Assembly: GCA_021796175.1 (NCBI GenBank)
Contig: JAJYOM010000076.1
Coordinates: forward strand, 1 to 7,230
Direction: 5' to 3'
Length of the DNA: 7,230 nt
Source of the DNA: Thermoplasmata archaeon
GTDB taxonomy: Archaea > Thermoplasmatota > Thermoplasmata > Sysuiplasmatales > Sysuiplasmataceae
A program made the translations under genes and the position numbers. This document shows positions 1 to 4,591 of the stretch, in pieces. The notes below the pieces were generated by a model that did not search any database, was not told the origin of the DNA, and worked only from the letters and a program-made list of their open reading frames with translations. Positions within the stretch are counted from its first letter, which is position 1, and each line of letters opens with the position of its first letter.

Positions 1-62
1 GCCAGGCTCAGGATTACAGCCTCGGGTTTCTTCTGACTATTTACACTGTCCGGGAGTCCCAC
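1..62 (-). CDS. Possible 5' end of a leftward gene, cut by the window edge
   Basis: Reading leftward from a GTG at base 62, the frame stays open to the window edge for 20 codons and begins MGLPDSVNSQKK. A GTGAT element lies three bases upstream of the GTG, at a normal Shine-Dalgarno distance, and an in-frame stop lies further upstream, so GTG is the only usual start. The peptide is too short to assign to a family. A rightward frame across the same bases is also open to a stop at about base 72 and could instead be the tail of a gene from the left. The leftward reading is preferred only because of the ribosome-binding element. Confidence 0.25.
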   Translation of the reverse strand, partial: MGLPDSVNSQKKPEAVILSL

Positions 63-292
63 GCGATCACTTAATTGGACTGTGCAAAGACAGCTGCAGG
101 CTAAAAATCAGATGCCACTCTCCATATCCGGAAATTTAGCGCACTCGTGCGAAATGAATGAGAACAGCGATATTGACGATAGGTGGAGAAGGTTAGACAC
201 TGAATGCTTCTGACAAAAAGACTGTGCCACTGCCGAGCGAAGCATCTGACCAAACCGGACGATTTGACGCACCCGGCCGCAGGTCCAGGGCC
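63..292. other. Non-coding stretch with no convincing gene
   Basis: Together with the promoter and leader that follow, this forms a gap of about 320 bases before the first secure gene. The open frames here are short or have implausible composition. One runs from an ATG at 204 into the membrane-protein gene, but it would add a basic, Cys- and Pro-containing stretch unlike the rest of that protein. No tRNA-like fold, T-loop consensus or repeat was recognised. Confidence 0.5.
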
Positions 293-307
293 GAAAACCT
301 ATTTTAA
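293..307 (+). promoter_or_regulatory. BRE/TATA promoter for the membrane protein-glycosyltransferase unit
   Basis: The sequence GAAAACC followed directly by TATTTTAA matches an archaeal TFB-recognition element plus TATA box. Transcription would be expected to start about 25 bases downstream, near base 330, leaving a leader of about 50 bases. That leader carries an AGAGGA ribosome-binding site just before the ATG at 381. The element also argues that translation does not begin at the upstream ATG at 204. Confidence 0.5.
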
Positions 308-380
308 GAGGAACAGGTTTCAACTCTATCGTGGAGTCACTCGTGGCCGCTGGAAGCACGCTCAACAAGAGGAAACAGCA

Positions 381-584
381 ATGAACACAGAAAATCAGAG
401 TAAAGTCATTACTGGCCTATTAGGTGCGATAATACTCATGTTCATCGTGGAATTCGCATTCCTGAACGTTTTGAACAGGTATGTCAGCAGCCGCACACAC
501 GCTCTGCTTATATATGCCCCGTTTATCGCCGTTATCGTCCTGACCATCGCCCTTTTCTGGCTCCTTGAGAGGATGCCCAGTTGA
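381..584 (+). CDS. Small two-span membrane protein of unknown function
   Basis: This encodes a 67-residue protein that I do not recognise as a named family. It has a short polar N terminus (residues 1-8), a first hydrophobic span at about 9-31, a short polar loop with Arg residues (about 32-40), a second span at about 42-62 and a tail ending ERMPS. It should therefore be a helical hairpin in the cytoplasmic membrane. The start at 381 is chosen because AGAGGA lies a few bases upstream and an N-terminal Lys/Glu-containing stretch leads directly into the first span. An in-frame ATG at 204 would add 59 residues of unlikely sequence and would lie upstream of the promoter. Its TGA stop overlaps the TTG start of the glycosyltransferase by four bases, so the two are probably translated together. 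It may anchor or assist the glycosyltransferase, which is inferred from position only. Confidence 0.7.
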   Translation: MNTENQSKVITGLLGAIILMFIVEFAFLNVLNRYVSSRTHALLIYAPFIAVIVLTIALFWLLERMPS

Positions 585-1429
585 GGATTGTAGTGGAAAT
601 TTGCAACTTCAATGATCGTAGACTCAAGGATGCGCTCAGGGGACTGTCGCTGCAGTCGCGCCTGCCCGACAGGGTGCTTATTGCCGACGGTGGTTCAAGC
701 GCCGGATTCATGGATGAGATGCAGAAATTCCAGAAGGAAGAATCCGGGATTGACAAGCTCAACATTGAATGGAAAATACTTGAAGGGACACCGCTTGAGA
801 CAAGACAGAAGTCCATTGATTATCTTGACGAGGAGGTCACAGTTTTCCTGGACTCTGACGAGGTGCCGCTGAGCAACTGGCTCGGGGATATAACCTCTCC
901 GATACTGGATGGCAGGGCGGATTTCACTGGTGGTGCAATGAGTTCTGTCATTGCCAAGCCGGATTTCATATCATCGTATTACAAAGAGATCGAGGACAGG
1001 ATTTACGGTTCGGATGTCACCCTGGATGTCACATACATGCCACTGGGAAATACAGCCTGGAAGACGGAGATACTGAAGAAACTCAGGTTCGACATGAGGC
1101 TGGCAAAATCCTGTGGCGAAGCGGAGGACTACGACCTTGAAATGAGGTCGATTGACAGCGGCTACCGCGGCATCTATGTTCCCGCAGCGCTCGTCAGGCA
1201 CTACCAGAACTTTCCGAAGAGCAACTGGGACCTCATGAAAAGAAGGTACGAATATCTGCTTGGCGCCTCCATAGTCATGATAAAGAACAAGAGGCTGGGC
1301 AGGAGGGTAAGGGAGAAACGGGCGAGAATCAGGCACCCGTTCGGGAAGGTGGAGGCTGTGATGAAACCGCTGGCACTTATGCATGGTTACCTCCGGTGGC
1401 ATCTCGTTGTGTCCAGAAGACCGGCCTGA
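581..1429 (+). CDS. GT2-type (GT-A fold) glycosyltransferase
   Basis: This 282-residue protein has the layout of a family 2 glycosyltransferase, which transfers a sugar from a nucleotide-sugar donor. An N-terminal beta strand (RIVVEICNFND) leads to a nucleotide-binding stretch LIADGGSS (33-40, Asp36). The metal-binding DxD motif is DSD at 91-93 after a VTVFL strand. An acceptor-site acidic pair lies in GEAEDYDLEMR (ED at 182-183), and a basic C-terminal region follows (about 238-252). No strong membrane span is visible; the C-terminal helix (about 257-277) could be amphipathic. The start is TTG at 581: an in-frame stop lies just upstream, and the first in-frame ATG downstream would delete the first core strand. 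A GAGAGG element precedes the TTG. The gene overlaps the membrane-protein gene by four bases (TTGA). The acceptor and donor cannot be read from the sequence; surface glycan or glycolipid synthesis is possible. Confidence 0.85.
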   Translation: MRIVVEICNFNDRRLKDALRGLSLQSRLPDRVLIADGGSSAGFMDEMQKFQKEESGIDKLNIEWKILEGTPLETRQKSIDYLDEEVTVFLDSDEVPLSNWLGDITSPILDGRADFTGGAMSSVIAKPDFISSYYKEIEDRIYGSDVTLDVTYMPLGNTAWKTEILKKLRFDMRLAKSCGEAEDYDLEMRSIDSGYRGIYVPAALVRHYQNFPKSNWDLMKRRYEYLLGASIVMIKNKRLGRRVREKRARIRHPFGKVEAVMKPLALMHGYLRWHLVVSRRPA

Positions 1430-1499
1430 AACAGCACTGGGAATGGCTGTCATCATCCTATCGGCGAGTTAGGGAGTGCCTTGCAATTAGCCAGACCGC

Positions 1500-1528
1500 G
1501 AGGGATGCAGCATGTAATTTATGCCCTC
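1500..1528 (+). other. Bulged inverted repeat downstream of the glycosyltransferase gene
   Basis: GAGG (1500-1503) and GCAT (1510-1513) can pair with ATGC (1521-1524) and CCTC (1525-1528) around a seven-base loop, with a six-base bulge on the 5' side. It lies about 70 bases after the glycosyltransferase stop and about 65 bases before the first TATA-like element of the next gene. No T-run follows, so it is not a standard terminator. It could be a processing element or chance pairing. Confidence 0.25.
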
Positions 1529-1591
1529 CCCGCCTCCGGATGCAAACCGGTTGACGCATCACGCGGCTGTTTCCTCCCGTCTTTGTTCGCA

Positions 1592-1600
1592 GTATATATA
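1592..1600 (+). promoter_or_regulatory. TATA-like element upstream of the PhoU/AbrB gene
   Basis: GTATATATA is a strong TATA-box match. A start of transcription about 25 bases downstream (near 1622) would give a leader of about 47 bases to the ATG at 1670. The bases just upstream are not purine-rich, so the TFB-recognition element is weak. A second candidate, AAATATAT at 1653-1660 preceded by ATAGG, would instead start transcription near 1683 and would only allow use of the ATG at 1694. Confidence 0.45.
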
Positions 1601-1669
1601 CGGCGTACCTGACAGGTGCATCGAAACATCAAATAACCACCAGATCCATAGGAAATATATCTCTTCCTA

Positions 1670-2809
1670 ATGAAGGGGGCTGCAAATACACTCATGAATA
1701 GATTACCCGGGAAGAAGAACTACAGGGACGACCAGCTTGAGCGCACGCGAAGAGTCCAGAAGGTGGGCGGTTCCTCCCTGTCAGTAACACTCCCGAAAAA
1801 CTGGATCGAGGAAATAAATCTCAAGCCCGGAGACATACTGACCTTCAAGGAAATGAGTGGCGGAAAACTGGAACTCTCGAAAGAGACGCAGGTCGGCGTA
1901 CCGCCCGATGAACAGAAAACTGTCCATATCGACATGGAGGGCGAGGAGCCACACATGCTGACCAGACTGATTGTCGGTTCATATATCGCAGGACACGACA
2001 ATGTGATTATAAGATCGAGGGAGCCTTTCACAGATGCGCAGAAGGAGGAAGCCTCAGAGGCGGTAAGGAGAGTCCTTGGGCTCAGCCTGGTCGAGCAATC
2101 AGCCAATACAATGGAGTTCCAGAATTTCATCGATCCCATCAAGTACCGCCTGGACCACATACTGTCCAGGGTAATTGGCGTCATGAATGCGGAAATAGAG
2201 GGTTGCAGGAAGGGACTGGCTGACAACAGCAAAGAATCCGTAGAGAGTGTTTTCGCACTTGAGGATGAAGTGGACAGTTTCTATCTGCTGATGATAAGAC
2301 AGCTCCTCCTTTCAACAGACAATTACCGGCTGGCGAAGGGACTCGGAATAGAGAGCCACAAGTTTCAGATGGGTTACAGGCTGGTCATCAAGGATTTGGA
2401 GATGATCGGGGACCTGATATACAATGTGTCCAGGGAGCTGTGGTCGCTCATCGATACGGGCCTGAAGCTGCCTGATTCTGTTACGCGGGTCGTGGATGAC
2501 ATGCTTGCCAAACTCAACAGGTTTGTTCTCAGCAGCTACGAAGCTTTCAGGGAGCAGTCGCTGCAGGAAGTGAACAGCGTCATCAACGATATCAACAGCT
2601 GGCTGGAGGAAGTTTCAGCAAATGAGCCGTTGGTAACTGCAGCCGGTGATATGAAGGTGGCAACCATTGTGCAGAAGATAATGTCAAGCCTTGTCGAAGC
2701 AACGCGGCTGCTCATAGTTGTCGACGAAGTTGCTTTCAACAGGTCGATGGAAAGGGACAAGCTGATAGACAACGGCGACCATATTAATGTGAATCACAGG
2801 AAAAGGTAA
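1670..2809 (+). CDS. PhoU-family regulator with N-terminal AbrB/SpoVT DNA-binding domain
   Basis: This 379-residue protein joins a SpoVT/AbrB swapped-hairpin domain to PhoU-like helical repeats. The N-terminal domain (about 27-70) shows the typical order: VQKVGGSSLSVTLPKNW, then LKPGDILTF. The PhoU part (about 150-355) contains acidic metal-binding-type motifs in each repeat, EDEVD (198-202) and KDLEMIGD (241-248), the latter resembling the conserved LERIGD signature. PhoU proteins repress phosphate uptake and relay phosphate status; archaeal forms with this fusion are thought to bind DNA directly. No pst transporter genes lie in the window, so the target is unknown. The start is uncertain. 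The ATG at 1670 and one at 1694 (MNRLPGKK) both lack well-spaced ribosome-binding sites, and conservation begins only near residue 25. It converges on the methyltransferase gene, ten bases away. Confidence 0.88.
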   Translation: MKGAANTLMNRLPGKKNYRDDQLERTRRVQKVGGSSLSVTLPKNWIEEINLKPGDILTFKEMSGGKLELSKETQVGVPPDEQKTVHIDMEGEEPHMLTRLIVGSYIAGHDNVIIRSREPFTDAQKEEASEAVRRVLGLSLVEQSANTMEFQNFIDPIKYRLDHILSRVIGVMNAEIEGCRKGLADNSKESVESVFALEDEVDSFYLLMIRQLLLSTDNYRLAKGLGIESHKFQMGYRLVIKDLEMIGDLIYNVSRELWSLIDTGLKLPDSVTRVVDDMLAKLNRFVLSSYEAFREQSLQEVNSVINDINSWLEEVSANEPLVTAAGDMKVATIVQKIMSSLVEATRLLIVVDEVAFNRSMERDKLIDNGDHINVNHRKR

Positions 2810-2829
2810 TCAGCAGCCATCAGGCTGAT
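2809..2829. other. Stem-loop spanning the convergent gene ends
   Basis: ATCAGC (2809-2814) and GCTGAT (2824-2829) form a perfect six-base-pair stem around a nine-base loop. It covers the short gap between the two facing stop codons and both gene ends. Being symmetric, it would form in either transcript. No T-run follows on either strand, so a role in termination or 3'-end protection is only possible. Confidence 0.35.
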
Positions 2830-3872
2830 GAGACTGCACTGATCGCACCAAGAGCGATTTCGCCGACTATTTCATAACCGACGCCGTTTCTTCCCAGCCG
2901 TGCAGCCGCAACCAGCGATGTGCCAGAACCAAGGAACGGGTCAAGAACAGTTTCACCCTCATAGCTGTAGGCACGTATTATGCGTGATGGCAGCTCAAGT
3001 GGAAAGGGCGCGACATGGCGTCTCCTGTCGCCGCTGCCCTCCGGGTGCATAGTCCAGACATCGCTGTTCTTCAGTAGAAGCCAGAAGTCCCTGTCTATCC
3101 TGGAATGCTCTTTCTGCTCCAGTGTGAGATGAGCGTATTTCCGGTAGCCCCGCGGGGCAGGCTTCTCAAATTCCAGTATGAATTCATGTGAGTTGTTGAG
3201 GAGTATTCCGCCGGGATAGGGATAGGTGCCAAAGTGTGCCCTCACCGAATTTGTCTTGTGCCACACTATGTCCCGCTTGAAAACGAAACCGGCGTCCTCC
3301 ATAACATCGATAGTCCTCCCGACGAGGTTGAGCGACTTGAAACCGCCGCTGCTGAGCCTGACAGGCAGATTCATTATGTTGATGAATGCCTTGCGGCCAG
3401 GCTGAAGCGTCCTGTGCACCTCCCGCCACACTGCAGCAATATGCACGAACCAGCTATCGACGTCGTGTATACTGCCCAGCTCGCCTTCAACCTCCTCCCT
3501 CGAGTACATCTTTGCATCAAAGTAGGGAGGAGAGGTCACCCTTAAACTGCCTGAATCGCTCTCAAGTTCGCGCATCGACTGTGATCCGCTGCATACAATC
3601 TTCTGCAGCGTTCCCCTTACATTAATCTCGGTGACCTGCCCGACTTTCCCTGCCCTCCTTTCAGGCGAACGGGGAAGCGAAGTCTCGTAGGCGGAGAGGT
3701 CGGTGAGCGAAAAGCGCATCTGGCCGCTGGCAGAGACTTTGGCTTCTATACTCCCACTGTCAACAAGTGAGTGCAGTTTCTCGACAGTTATTCCAAGATA
3801 GCGAGCCGATTCGGTCGAGGAGAGATAACTCCTTTCGCTGTAGTCACCGGAGATTGCGTCTGACAGTCCCAT
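2820..3872 (-). CDS. Beta-type DNA methyltransferase (probably N4-cytosine) with N-terminal helix-turn-helix
   Basis: This 350-residue enzyme should methylate an exocyclic amino group in DNA using S-adenosylmethionine. The catalytic motif IV is TSPPY (113-117), and the AdoMet-binding motif I is DPFLGSGT (311-318) near the C terminus. This catalytic-first order defines the beta class, and the Ser-Pro-Pro-Tyr form points to N4-cytosine rather than N6-adenine. Other family-like segments are KAFINIMNLP (161-170), FKRDIVWHK (198-206) and RRHVAPFPLELPSRII (284-299). Residues 15-66 form a MerR/excisionase-like helix-turn-helix (YLGITVEKLHSLVDSG region). The start at 3872 is the first Met in this frame; TATATTATA lies about 30 bases upstream, so the leader would be very short. 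The region between the HTH and TSPPY is probably linker. No restriction endonuclease is adjacent, so it appears to be an orphan. The target sequence cannot be read directly. Confidence 0.88.
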   Translation of the reverse strand: MGLSDAISGDYSERSYLSSTESARYLGITVEKLHSLVDSGSIEAKVSASGQMRFSLTDLSAYETSLPRSPERRAGKVGQVTEINVRGTLQKIVCSGSQSMRELESDSGSLRVTSPPYFDAKMYSREEVEGELGSIHDVDSWFVHIAAVWREVHRTLQPGRKAFINIMNLPVRLSSGGFKSLNLVGRTIDVMEDAGFVFKRDIVWHKTNSVRAHFGTYPYPGGILLNNSHEFILEFEKPAPRGYRKYAHLTLEQKEHSRIDRDFWLLLKNSDVWTMHPEGSGDRRRHVAPFPLELPSRIIRAYSYEGETVLDPFLGSGTSLVAAARLGRNGVGYEIVGEIALGAISAVSSA

Positions 3873-3898
3873 TCCTGCCTGATGAGTATCGGCCGTCG

Positions 3899-3908
3899 CC
3901 TATAATAT
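3899..3908 (-). promoter_or_regulatory. TATA box for the methyltransferase gene
   Basis: On the minus strand the sequence reads CTATATTATA, centred about 32 bases before the ATG at 3872. Transcription would begin only about six to eight bases before the start codon, giving a near-leaderless mRNA, as is common in Thermoplasmata-like archaea. The element lies between the stop of the coiled-coil gene and the methyltransferase, so the methyltransferase can be transcribed on its own. Confidence 0.5.
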
Positions 3909-3931
3909 AGAGTTGCATCCCGCTTACGCAG

Positions 3932-4171
3932 TCACCAGTAAGCCCTGTCCTCGCCATTGTGGCTCTTCTGTTCCGCTTTTTTGTACGGCTGTGAAAGCAG
4001 GCCCATCTGCTGAAGCGTCTCCATCAAGGAGGTGAGTATCCTGTTGTTTTCCTCCTCCTTCTTCAGCACCGCTGTTATGCCGCTCTCCGATGAGTCGAGC
4101 TTCCTCATCAGCAGCTCTATCTGACCCTTCAGAATTTCCAGCGTATCGGATAAATCAGACCCGGATGTCAT
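3932..4171 (-). CDS. Small coiled-coil protein of unknown function ending A-Y-W
   Basis: This 79-residue protein is not one I recognise. Hydrophobic residues follow one unbroken heptad register from Leu7 to Met56. Positions 7, 11, 14, 18, 21, 25, 32, 35, 46, 49, 53 and 56 are Leu, Ile, Val or Met in alternating 3/4 spacing; the register passes through Ser28, Glu39 and Asn42. It should form a coiled-coil dimer or higher bundle about 50 residues long. A Lys-rich, probably flexible tail (about 62-79) ends RAYW. There is no membrane span, signal peptide or Cys. GGGAGA lies four to five bases before the ATG at 4171, supporting real translation. It follows the thioredoxin gene by 29 bases on the same strand, so the two are probably co-transcribed. 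The terminal A-Y-W resembles the HbYX tail by which activators dock on the 20S proteasome; this is a hypothesis. Confidence 0.7.
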   Translation of the reverse strand: MTSGSDLSDTLEILKGQIELLMRKLDSSESGITAVLKKEEENNRILTSLMETLQQMGLLSQPYKKAEQKSHNGEDRAYW

Positions 4172-4200
4172 TTTCTCCCGGTCTGTAACACACTCATTGG

Positions 4201-4530
4201 CTATATCGACTTTGTCGACTCGGCGAACTCCATGAACTTTTCAGGCGTGATTCCGTCGCCCATCCTGGAATCTATCCTCCCGACAACCTGACCGTTATCA
4301 AACAGTATTGCCGTGGGCACTGCCTCAATGGCAAACGTATCCCAGAGCGGGGATTCGTAGTCAGAAATGTCGGCTCTGGCCACCTTGACCCTTGCGCCTC
4401 CAGCGAATTCTTCGAAAGAAGGCATCAGCTCCTTGCAGTAAGGGCACCACCTGGCATGAAACAGGACAACTGTCCTTTCCTGGATTCGAAGGCCCTTTCC
4501 CCTGAAGTCGCTGTCCGAGAGCTCTATCAT
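4201..4530 (-). CDS. Thioredoxin-family protein with CPYC active site
   Basis: This 109-residue protein has a thioredoxin fold and should exchange thiols and disulfides in the cytoplasm. The strand TVVLFHARW (20-28) leads to the redox site CPYC (29-32). The cis-proline is in AVPTAILF (Pro72), followed by the strand pair ending at GQVVGRID (80-87) and a C-terminal helix (about 95-106). The length is normal for a single-domain thioredoxin. CPYC is more usual for glutaredoxins than the CGPC of classical thioredoxins, so the redox potential or partner may differ. No signal peptide is visible. No clear ribosome-binding site precedes the ATG, but AAACC followed by TTTTCTA is centred about 26 bases upstream, which would fit a leaderless transcript. 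It starts 61 bases after the Cdc48 stop and is followed closely by the coiled-coil gene. Confidence 0.88.
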   Translation of the reverse strand: MIELSDSDFRGKGLRIQERTVVLFHARWCPYCKELMPSFEEFAGGARVKVARADISDYESPLWDTFAIEAVPTAILFDNGQVVGRIDSRMGDGITPEKFMEFAESTKSI

Positions 4531-4552
4531 AAGTGCGGTTTAGCGGCAACAA

Positions 4553-4565
4553 GTAGAAAAGGTTT
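4553..4565 (-). promoter_or_regulatory. Possible BRE/TATA element for the thioredoxin gene
   Basis: On the minus strand AAACC is followed by TTTTCTA, centred about 26 bases before the ATG at 4530. That distance would place the transcription start at the start codon itself, matching the lack of a ribosome-binding site. The TATA match is imperfect. The same T-run lies just after the Cdc48 stop and could also serve as its terminator. Confidence 0.3.
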
Positions 4566-4591
4566 GATGCTGCACCGGTACAGACCGAATG

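Noticed and set aside
204..380. N-terminal extension of the small membrane protein from an ATG at 204
   Set aside because: The added 59 residues are basic and Cys/Pro-containing, unlike a structured domain. A BRE/TATA element at 293-307 lies inside the extension, and a ribosome-binding site sits right before the ATG at 381.
971..1456. Leftward 161-codon frame opposite the glycosyltransferase
   Set aside because: It is antisense to a well-supported GT2 gene, and the composition (many His, Pro and Val) is typical of a shadow frame.
1430..1669. A tRNA or other structured RNA gene in the spacer
   Set aside because: No T-loop consensus, acceptor pairing or other RNA signature was found; only a weak bulged hairpin is present.
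3234..3625. Rightward frames opposite the methyltransferase
   Set aside because: They overlap the catalytic part of an intact enzyme and show no motif of their own.
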